From positions 17,938-39,812 of the forward strand of contig MEWF01000010.1 in NCBI GenBank assembly GCA_001773255.1: DNA of 21,875 nt, given 5' to 3'. This DNA is from a candidate division WWE3 bacterium RIFOXYC2_FULL_42_13 (GTDB taxonomy: Bacteria > Patescibacteriota > WWE3 > UBA101185 > UBA10185). Shown one piece after another: positions 1 through 7,321 of this stretch (positions are counted from its first letter, which is position 1; every line of letters begins with the position of its first letter). The position numbers and the translations under genes were made by a program. The notes below the pieces were generated by a model that saw only the letters and a list, made by a program, of their open reading frames with translations, made no database searches and was not told where the DNA came from.

Positions 1-2023
<2,023 letters not shown>

Positions 2024-2130
2024 ACATTTGGATACAGTAAACTGTTTCCGGTGAAACCATTGGCTTGCGCCAACGGCTTCCGATCGAATCGTAAAATTGA
2101 ATCTTTGTTGATAAAAGACTTTCTGTTCAG

Positions 2131-2143
2131 TTTTCAAAGAGCT
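2131..2143 (-). promoter_or_regulatory. boxA-like antitermination element upstream of 23S
   Basis: The minus strand reads AGCTCTTTGAAAA, close to the bacterial rRNA boxA (TGCTCTTTAACA; Gram-positive spacers have a TTCTTTGAAAA form). It sits between tRNA-Ala and 23S, about 110 nt before the mature 23S 5' end. BoxA RNA is bound by NusB/NusE to resist premature termination of untranslated RNA. The function is inferred from sequence and position. Confidence 0.55.
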
Positions 2144-2167
2144 TTTCAAAAAAATACTTTCTTGCCT

Positions 2168-2186
2168 CCACCAGATTTTCTGGTGG
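2168..2186 (-). other. hairpin overlapping the tRNA-Ala 3' CCA end
   Basis: A perfect 7-bp inverted repeat with a 5-nt loop (CCACCAG / CTGGTGG). One arm contains the last two bases of the tRNA-Ala acceptor stem, the discriminator and the encoded CCA. In the precursor this helix would compete with, or stack on, the acceptor end. It is not a canonical terminator, because the U-rich stretch begins only about a dozen bases later. Confidence 0.6.
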
Positions 2187-2256
2187 ACCGTAGCGGGATC
2201 GAACCGCTGACCTCTACATTGCAAATGTAGCGCTCTGCCAACTGAGCTAACGGCCC
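2181..2256 (-). tRNA. tRNA-Ala (UGC)
   Basis: A 76-nt cloverleaf on the minus strand. The acceptor stem GGGCCGT pairs with ACGGTCC (one G-U), the anticodon stem is CTACA/TGTAG around the loop TTTGCAA with anticodon TGC, the T-arm contains GGTTCGATCC, and CCA is encoded. It lies ~160 nt upstream of 23S in the same direction, as in many rRNA spacers. The usual partner tRNA-Ile is on the other strand more than 1.3 kb away. Confidence 0.97.
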
Positions 2257-2278
2257 TGAAGGGATTGAAAGCTTTATC

Positions 2279-2307
2279 AGTTTATCCGAAGACAAACGTG
2301 TTTTCAA
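2279..2307 (-). promoter_or_regulatory. candidate promoter for tRNA-Ala - 23S
   Basis: On the minus strand: -35 TTGAAA (2302-2307), a 17-bp spacer, -10 TAAACT (2279-2284). Initiation would fall around 2271-2273, ~15 nt before tRNA-Ala. The -10 matches TATAAT at 4 of 6 positions. The 183 nt between yvcK and tRNA-Ala otherwise hold only a small hairpin (CTTCCG/CGGAAG, 2387-2403) with no clear terminator, so read-through from yvcK is also possible. Confidence 0.45.
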
Positions 2308-2439
2308 TACGCTTCAGAGACGGCACACCTTTAATGCACAGAACATGCATATTAATAATAAAGTTTGGAAATTCAGAGCTTACTAACTTCCGTCGAGCGG
2401 AAGGAAGGTAAATTCCTTAAGGTAAGAACATTTTTAACA

Positions 2440-3441
2440 CTATTTAGAGGGGGTGTCAATGATTTCAAACAGCGCAGCAGCGAGCTTTTGAGGGTCATGG
2501 CGGATAAGGCTTCTCTTGACCTTATCCGAGGCTGAAACTGCAACTTTTTCGTGTGACAACAGATCTTCCCGAATCACTTTTGCACTCTTATATTTATCGG
2601 CAAGGTCATCTTCGACCCAAACCGTACCGTCAATCGTGTAGTAATAATCCAATAATTCCCGGGAGGGGCGGTTGCAGTTTATCAAAACATAATTTACATA
2701 GTTTCCGCCTAGGTACTTGTTTATTTCATCAACGTGTTTGGACACGGGAAAGCCGTCAGTCTGGCCGGGATGGGACATGAGATTACTGACGTAAATTATT
2801 TTTGCACTTGTGAACTTCATTACTTCCGTCATTCCCGTCACGAGAAGATTCGGAACTATGCTCGTATAAATATCGCCGGGGCCAAGTACTATGTAATCTG
2901 CCCTCTCAAAAATTCTTTTGGCTTCAAGGTTCATAAGTGCGGGAGGGGACAAATATACCTCTGTTATGGCAGCGTGTTCTTTTTGGACCGACTCGATAGC
3001 GTGCTCTCCCTCTATTACAGAACCGTCGGAGTATTTTGCGCACAGCGTAGACTTGGAAAAAGTGATGGGATACACACCACCACTGGTTTGTAAAATCCCG
3101 GCCGCTAAATTTATTGCCTCCTGGTTAGAACCGGTTATCTTCTCCAAAGCGGATATAAAAATATTGCCGAAGTTATGTCCCTGAAGATCCCCTGTATCAA
3201 ACCTGTAGGTGAAAAGCTTTCTCCAAATATCCCGAGACTCCGATAATGCGACCAATGCTTGCCTCACATCCCCCGGCGGTAAAACTCCGAGCTGGTCTTT
3301 TAAACGGCCGGTCGAACCTCCGGAATCCATCATAGTAACAACGGCATTAAGGTTAAGGGAATATTCTCTCAGACCGGAAAGGGCAACGAAAGTGCCGGTG
3401 CCCCCTCCAACTACTACTACGAGAGGTTGAGTTTGTAGCAT
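2440..3441 (-). CDS. yvcK: YvcK/CofD-like protein (gluconeogenesis factor family)
   Basis: This 333-aa protein belongs to the YvcK branch of the CofD-like fold. Motifs are GGGTGTF at 12-18 (nucleotide-binding loop), DSGGSTGRL at 39-47, PPGDVR at 55-60 and GHNFGN at 88-93. YvcK proteins bind UDP-sugars, and in Gram-positives they link carbon metabolism to cell-wall synthesis and shape; they are not the true 2-phospholactate transferase of F420 synthesis. Length is normal for the family. ATG at 3441 places the GGGTGTF loop close to the N-terminus as expected. There is no Shine-Dalgarno site, and the predicted promoter leaves only a few bases of leader. The gene is co-directional with, and sits between, 16S and tRNA-Ala-23S, which is an unusual position. 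The sugar ligand and role in this organism are unknown. Confidence 0.92.
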   Translation of the reverse strand: MLQTQPLVVVVGGGTGTFVALSGLREYSLNLNAVVTMMDSGGSTGRLKDQLGVLPPGDVRQALVALSESRDIWRKLFTYRFDTGDLQGHNFGNIFISALEKITGSNQEAINLAAGILQTSGGVYPITFSKSTLCAKYSDGSVIEGEHAIESVQKEHAAITEVYLSPPALMNLEAKRIFERADYIVLGPGDIYTSIVPNLLVTGMTEVMKFTSAKIIYVSNLMSHPGQTDGFPVSKHVDEINKYLGGNYVNYVLINCNRPSRELLDYYYTIDGTVWVEDDLADKYKSAKVIREDLLSHEKVAVSASDKVKRSLIRHDPQKLAAALFEIIDTPSK

Positions 3442-3452
3442 AGGTGATATAC

Positions 3453-3481
3453 ATGATACTAGGGATGATTGAGAGTGGCAA
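3453..3481 (-). promoter_or_regulatory. yvcK promoter
   Basis: On the minus strand: -35 TTGCCA (3476-3481, 5/6 match), a 17-bp spacer, -10 TATCAT (3453-3458, 5/6 match). Initiation near 3446 leaves about 5 nt before the ATG, so the mRNA would be nearly leaderless. It diverges from the tRNA-Ile promoter. Confidence 0.65.
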
Positions 3482-3499
3482 AAGCGATATGCGCAAACG

Positions 3500-3528
3500 T
3501 AGACTCACGGTAGGTGCTATGCTAGAAT
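3500..3528 (+). promoter_or_regulatory. tRNA-Ile promoter
   Basis: Plus strand: -35 TAGACT (3500-3505), a 17-bp spacer, -10 TAGAAT (3523-3528) preceded by an extended -10 TG at the expected spacing. Predicted initiation is ~28 nt before the tRNA. It supports independent transcription of the inverted tRNA. Confidence 0.6.
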
Positions 3529-3562
3529 TTGCACAGTTTTCTGCGCTATGTATAAAACATTG

Positions 3563-3640
<78 letters not shown>

Positions 3641-3668
3641 AAATTCCGATAACAAAATTTAGACAACA

Positions 3669-3698
3669 AAAAAACACTCCTTTTCAGAAGTGTTTTTT
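3669..3698. terminator. bidirectional intrinsic terminator (tRNA-Ile on +, 16S on -)
   Basis: An A-run plus ACACT pairs with AGTGT plus a T-run, closing a 10-12 bp hairpin with a small loop and giving a U-tract in both directions. On the plus strand it follows tRNA-Ile by ~28 nt. On the minus strand it starts directly after the 3' arm of the 16S processing stem. It would therefore stop both transcripts and separate 16S from yvcK and 23S. Confidence 0.8.
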
Positions 3699-3699
3699 A

Positions 3700-3735
3700 C
3701 CGAATTGCTTTCAAGTGCTTAAAGGCAAGAAGAAC
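3700..3735 (-). repeat. 16S processing stem, 3' arm
   Basis: This 36-nt segment is the reverse complement of 5443-5478 at 31 of 36 positions. It forms helices of 14, 3, 9 and 5 bp separated by 1x1, 2x2 and 2x2 internal loops. Such a long helix bringing pre-16S ends together is the classical RNase III substrate. It ends 2 nt before the terminator. Confidence 0.8.
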
Positions 3736-3991
3736 AACCTTTACCTTGGAAGTTTAGGCTCTCTTCCAAACCCGCTCTTACTGCATAAGGCGTATGCAGC
3801 ATTTGTAACTCAACGTTTTAGAGCTAATCCAACGTTGAGTGCGTCTTATTTTTCAATGGTCTTTCTTAACAGCTAGTGCTAAGTCAAGTTTCCACCGATC
3901 AAAGATGCGTGTTCCTCCAAACGATCCGAACACCGTGCCAGGCACTTTGTCCTTTGGATCGTAGAGAAAGAAACATAAGTTTCTCCCTTAG
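3736..3991 (-). other. structured 256-nt trailer of pre-16S rRNA
   Basis: No gene is visible in these 256 nt between the mature 16S 3' end and the processing stem. They hold a series of perfect inverted repeats: 3746-3752/3763-3769, 3781-3787/3793-3799, 3808-3817/3831-3840 (10 bp), 3921-3927/3956-3962 enclosing GTGCC-A-GGCAC (3935-3945), and AGAAAC/GTTTCT (3969-3984). The 5' spacer between stem and 16S is only ~15 nt, so the trailer is strongly asymmetric. Confidence 0.6.
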
Positions 3992-5427
3992 AAAGGAGGT
4001 GATCCAGCCGCAGATTCCCCTACGGCTACCTTGTTACGACTTCACCCTCATCACTGATTCCACCGTGAGCCCACTAATGTGAGACTTCGGGTGGCCCCAG
4101 CTTTGCTGGCGTGACGGGCAGTGTGTGCAAGACCCGAGAACGTATTCACCGTGGTATAGCTGACCCACGATTACTAGCGATTCCGGCTTCATGGAGTCGA
4201 ATTGCAGACTCCAATCCGAACTGGGACCGGTTTTTTGGGATTAGCTCAGCCTCGCGGCTTTGCGACCCTTTATGCCGGCCATTGTAGCATGCTTCTAGCC
4301 CAAGGCGTAAGGGCAATACCGACTTGACGTCATCCCCACCTTCCTCCGCGTTGCCGCGGCAGTTCCGCTAGAGTGATACAACTAGCAGTAGGGGTTGCGC
4401 TCGTTAACCCACTTAAGGGTACGCCTCACGGTACGAGCTGACGACAGCCATGCAACACCTGTGTAAGCTCCGGGTTGGATACCGGTCGTTCGCCTTTCGG
4501 TCCACTACTTCATACATGTCAAGCCTTGGTAAGGTTCTTGGGTTATCAGCCAATTGAAGAGCATGCTCCACCGCTTGTGCGGGTCCCCGCCAATTCCTTT
4601 GAGTTTTAATCTTGCGACCGTACTCCCCAGGCGGCCTGCTTAACGCGTTAGCTTCGACACCAAAAAAATCTGGCATCTAGCAGGCATGGTTTACAGCGTG
4701 GACTACACGGGTATCTAATCCGTTTCGCTCCCCACGCTTTCGTCTCTCAGCGTCAGGACAACCCCAGGTAGCTGGCTTCCCCCTTGGTGTTCCGTATGAT
4801 ATCAACGCATTTTACTGCTACACCATACGTTCCGCTACCCCCTAGTCGCCTCCTAGCCAAACAGTATTGACAGCCTTTCCTCGGTTGAGCCGAGGTATTT
4901 GACCACCAACTTATCTAGCCGCCTACAGAACTCTTTACGCCCAGTAAGACCGGGTAATGCTTGCACCCTACGTGTGACCGCTGCTGCTGGCACGTAGTTA
5001 GCCGGTGCTTATAACGAGGTTTACAACCCGAGGGCCGTCATCCCTCACGCGGTGTCGCTCCATCAGACTTTCGTCCATTGTGGAAGATTCCCGATTGCTG
5101 CCTCCCGTAGGAGTAAGGCCCGTGTCTCAGTGCCCTTCTGGCTGGTCATGCGCTAACACCAGCTACCCGTCATAGGCTTGGTAGGCTTTTACCTTACCAA
5201 CTACCTGATAGGCCGCAGGCTCATCCCCAAGCGCGTTGCCGCTTTGAAGTTTCCTTCACATAAGGAATTACTCCCTCTTTCGAGGGGCTATGCCTTACTT
5301 AGGGGTAGATTCCCACGTGTTACTCAGCCGTTCGCCACTACTTTGCATTGCTGCAGAATCGTTCGACTTGCATACCTTAGGCACACCGCTAGCATTCACC
5401 CTGAACCAGGATCAAATTCTTAGTTAA
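3992..5427 (-). rRNA. rrs: 16S ribosomal RNA
   Basis: Complete on the minus strand. The 5' end was aligned using the segment ending TTTGATCCTGG near 5410, and the 3' end carries the anti-Shine-Dalgarno GGATCACCTCCTTT. The 1492R site (TACGGCTACCTTGTTACGAC, 4019 onwards) and the 806R site (GGACTACACGGGTATCTAAT, 4700-4719) are intact. Length is about 1,436 nt against 1,542 in E. coli, as expected for a CPR lineage with reduced helices. The 530 loop reads GTGCCAGCAGCAGCGGTCA, and the 27F site has two mismatches. Ends are accurate to a few bases. The open frames inside it are spurious. Confidence 0.98.
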
Positions 5428-5442
5428 AAAAAGGAATTTTGC

Positions 5443-5478
5443 GTTCTTCTTGCCTTAAAGTTCTTGAAAGCTCTTCGG
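5443..5478 (-). repeat. 16S processing stem, 5' arm
   Basis: Partner of 3700-3735 (31 of 36 positions complementary). It lies 15 nt upstream of the mature 16S 5' end and ~65 nt downstream of the predicted start of transcription. Confidence 0.8.
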
Positions 5479-5548
5479 ATTTCAAAGTACGGCGACAACG
5501 ATATAAACACATCATTGTGCGCGGAAGAAAGGATACACTAGCAAAGTA

Positions 5549-5577
5549 CAAATAGCAATATATTAATTAGTTGTCAA
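5549..5577 (-). promoter_or_regulatory. 16S rRNA promoter
   Basis: Minus strand: consensus -35 TTGACA (5572-5577), a 17-bp spacer rich in A/T, and -10 TATTTG (5549-5554) preceded by an extended TGC. Initiation near 5542 gives a ~115-nt leader containing the 5' processing arm. Its -35 box overlaps the -35 of the divergent promoter for the 80-aa gene. Confidence 0.6.
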
Positions 5578-5599
5578 TATTGTGTTACAGTTTTCTAAA
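5571..5599 (+). promoter_or_regulatory. candidate promoter for the 80-aa gene, back to back with the 16S promoter
   Basis: Plus strand: -35 TTGTCA (5571-5576, 5/6), a 17-bp spacer, -10 TCTAAA (5594-5599, 4/6). The -35 is read from almost the same bases as the 16S -35. Initiation near 5606 leaves a ~19-nt leader containing the Shine-Dalgarno site. Confidence 0.45.
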
Positions 5600-5605
5600 C
5601 ACAAT
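5579..5605. promoter_or_regulatory. inverted repeat over the -10 of the 80-aa gene promoter
   Basis: Perfect 8-bp arms ATTGTGTT (5579-5586) and AACACAAT (5598-5605), 11 nt apart. The arms are centred about 19 bp apart, roughly two helical turns, as for a dimeric repressor site. The right arm overlaps the predicted -10. A protein operator is inference. Confidence 0.35.
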
Positions 5606-5624
5606 CTTAGTGAAGGAGGTAGAG

Positions 5625-5867
5625 ATGCTTTTTCTGGTCGTTTGCGAAGGTCGCGAGTACTACAATCTTTTCGAGGAAATCCCCTGTCCTAACGGTATTC
5701 TTGACGGAAGAGATATCCTGAACGAGGAACTTAAAAAACGCGTTCTTCAGGAATTCCACGGATTGGCCGGGGTGAAGTTCTGCGGAGCGGCGTGGCGTCC
5801 TGCTTACGGCGAATTGCCTCAAATCGAGATTTATCCTTTGAGGCAACTTGCATTCGCTGGTGTCTAA
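5625..5867 (+). CDS. small protein of unknown function (80 aa), divergent from 16S rRNA
   Basis: I do not recognise this protein. ATG at 5625 was chosen because a perfect Shine-Dalgarno AAGGAGGT (5613-5620) lies 4 nt before it; an upstream TTG in frame (5571) falls in the promoter. It begins with a hydrophobic strand (LFLVVC), has an acidic-to-basic middle (around ILNEELKKRVLQEF, 32-45) and ends with a G/A/P-rich segment and a short IEIYPL strand, suggesting a small soluble alpha/beta domain. There is no membrane segment or zinc motif, and two cysteines lie near residues 7 and 21. It is the only gene in the window with a full-strength Shine-Dalgarno site, and it is followed by a strong terminator, so high expression is likely. 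Its promoter is entangled with that of 16S rRNA, hinting at a growth- or ribosome-linked role (inference). Confidence 0.75.
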   Translation: MLFLVVCEGREYYNLFEEIPCPNGILDGRDILNEELKKRVLQEFHGLAGVKFCGAAWRPAYGELPQIEIYPLRQLAFAGV

Positions 5868-5874
5868 GCCACAA

Positions 5875-5912
5875 AATCTCCGAAGGTGTCATAAAAAAAA
5901 CCTTCGGAGATT
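5875..5912. terminator. bidirectional intrinsic terminator between convergent genes
   Basis: A perfect 12-bp stem (AATCTCCGAAGG / CCTTCGGAGATT) with a 14-nt A-rich loop. A T-rich tail follows on the plus strand (ending the 80-aa gene), and TTTTG follows on the minus strand (ending the polyamine fusion gene). It starts 8 nt after the 80-aa stop and ends 6 nt from the other gene's stop. Confidence 0.85.
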
Positions 5913-5917
5913 CTCTT

Positions 5918-7231
5918 TTATTCTATAAAATTTACCTCGACCGAATCAGTAGAAAATAGATCCGAAATAGTCTTTGGTAAGGACGGTTTATCAAAAATGG
6001 GTGAGCACGTGATTAAATCTACATGAAAGGCGTTGTGTTCAGGCCAAGTGTGAACGGTAAGATTGGAATTGGATAACACGTACACAAACGTAAATCCCTT
6101 GCCCTTAAACTCCGTAATCTTTGTGTCCACCACTTTTAATCTGTGTGCGCGGCAAAATTCGTTCAGCAAACCGAGCATTTTCTTTTTACTCTCCAGCAAC
6201 AGCGTGGAAACTCCGAATACTTTAACAACAACGTGGTCCACAAAAGGAAACCTTTCTTCTTTCCCGGCCTCGTACGTATAGATTTTACGGTTCTTTCTTA
6301 TACCTTTATATATAGCTGTGGAGGGGGTGCTTTTTAAAATATAAAGGGAACTCGCAGATCCGATAGATTCGGCACCGCTATAGTGTGCGAAATTGTTGAT
6401 TTTATCATCTATCATAAGGTCGAAACTGCCCAAAATCTCCTGTATCTTCAAAAACTTTTCCGGGGTTTTTGAACTGTTTCCGTAGAAAAAGAATATCTTT
6501 CTGCCGGGGGATGTCCCGCCTCCAATCATCTCCAACGCTCTTTCAAGAAAAAGCTCCGCTCCGTACCGTGTATAAGGAGGGTCGGTGAGAGCAACGTCAA
6601 ACCGTCCGCTATAATCCTCTTTTAGCGCCTCTCTGCAGTCATAACGTACCGTACGGACATTATCTATACCCATTTCATCGGTTTTAGCCTTTATAAAAGA
6701 CAGAAGGTCGCTATCCAGATCAAAAACGGTGAGTGATCTGAAACCGCCCCCTAAAAGAATTAGTGCTATGGAAACGAGATCGTCATCCCCTATAAGAGCT
6801 ATATTTTTACCCGTAACCTCGCCCCGTGCCAACATTACCTGGGCTTTCTTAACCGAAGTTTCGGGTAGTGCATAGAATTGATCTAGTTCCCGGGAAGCTC
6901 TTTTTTTGTACTCTTCTCTAATGACGGTGAATTTTTCAACAATTCTTTTATCGCACTTCATAAGATCCCCGAAAGACCATAGGTATGGTCTCAACATTAA
7001 ACGCCTGAGCTCCTCTTTCCCCTCCCCGTTCAAAACGGGGTCGTCACCGTCAGTCTCTTCCAAGTACATCGACATGGATTTCTTAAAAACCCGCAAAGTT
7101 TCTTTAGGTAACCCACTTGCTTTAATAAGGGAGCCTCCGGAAAGCAGAATAAAAAGCAATCCCTCGAGCTCGCCGTCGGAAAGTCCCAAGTTTGCTCTTT
7201 TTAATTTTTCTAAAAAGGTTTTTTTATCCAC
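5918..7231 (-). CDS. BpsA-SpeD fusion: aminopropyltransferase + pyruvoyl decarboxylase
   Basis: A 437-aa, two-domain polyamine enzyme. Residues ~1-300 match BpsA (branched-chain polyamine synthase, formerly DUF43): LDQFYALPETSVKKA (116-130), GDDDLVSIAL (148-157, AdoMet-type Rossmann loop) and DPPY (217-220). BpsA adds aminopropyl groups from decarboxylated AdoMet to polyamines. Residues ~331-437 match SpeD, a self-cleaving pyruvoyl decarboxylase: Ser389 is the expected pyruvoyl-forming serine, and HTWPE (394-398) and Cys409 sit at the canonical +5 and +20 positions. The family ESH signature is NSN here (Asn388, Asn390), so substrate or processing may differ. The start is GTG with TATAAT 6 nt upstream and no Shine-Dalgarno, predicting a leaderless mRNA. 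The fold assignments are firm. Whether the SpeD half uses AdoMet, ornithine or arginine cannot be read from sequence. Confidence 0.9.
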   Translation of the reverse strand: MDKKTFLEKLKRANLGLSDGELEGLLFILLSGGSLIKASGLPKETLRVFKKSMSMYLEETDGDDPVLNGEGKEELRRLMLRPYLWSFGDLMKCDKRIVEKFTVIREEYKKRASRELDQFYALPETSVKKAQVMLARGEVTGKNIALIGDDDLVSIALILLGGGFRSLTVFDLDSDLLSFIKAKTDEMGIDNVRTVRYDCREALKEDYSGRFDVALTDPPYTRYGAELFLERALEMIGGGTSPGRKIFFFYGNSSKTPEKFLKIQEILGSFDLMIDDKINNFAHYSGAESIGSASSLYILKSTPSTAIYKGIRKNRKIYTYEAGKEERFPFVDHVVVKVFGVSTLLLESKKKMLGLLNEFCRAHRLKVVDTKITEFKGKGFTFVYVLSNSNLTVHTWPEHNAFHVDLITCSPIFDKPSLPKTISDLFSTDSVEVNFIE

Positions 7232-7237
7232 GGGCTC

Positions 7238-7266
7238 ATTATACAGCCAAACAACAAAATTCTAAT
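7238..7266 (-). promoter_or_regulatory. promoter of the BpsA-SpeD gene (leaderless type)
   Basis: Minus strand: a perfect -10 TATAAT (7238-7243) ends 6 nt before the GTG start; a weak -35 ATTAGA (7261-7266, 3/6) is at 17 bp. The mRNA should begin at or next to the start codon. Confidence 0.6.
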
Positions 7267-7285
7267 ATCCGTAGGAGTTATACGA

Positions 7286-7314
7286 TACTCAAACCGCCCC
7301 GCCACATTTATATT
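7286..7314 (+). promoter_or_regulatory. promoter of the M23 peptidase gene (leaderless type)
   Basis: Plus strand: -10 TATATT (7309-7314) ends 7 nt before ATG 7322; a weak -35 TACTCA (7286-7291) is at 17 bp. It diverges from the BpsA-SpeD promoter. Confidence 0.5.
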
Positions 7315-7321
7315 GGAAAAC

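Noticed and set aside
4413..5423. Open frames inside the 16S gene (4413-4676, 5178-5423)
   Set aside because: They are fully covered by 16S rRNA sequence; chance open frames are common in rRNA.
3700..5478. The 36-nt inverted repeats flanking 16S as insertion-sequence or transposon ends
   Set aside because: No transposase lies between them, they immediately flank a 16S gene, and their helix with small internal loops is what a pre-16S processing stem should look like.
7313..7321. TTG start 9 nt upstream for the M23 peptidase gene
   Set aside because: ATG 7322 gives a proper signal peptide and the -10 box overlaps the TTG, so the TTG is probably not transcribed.
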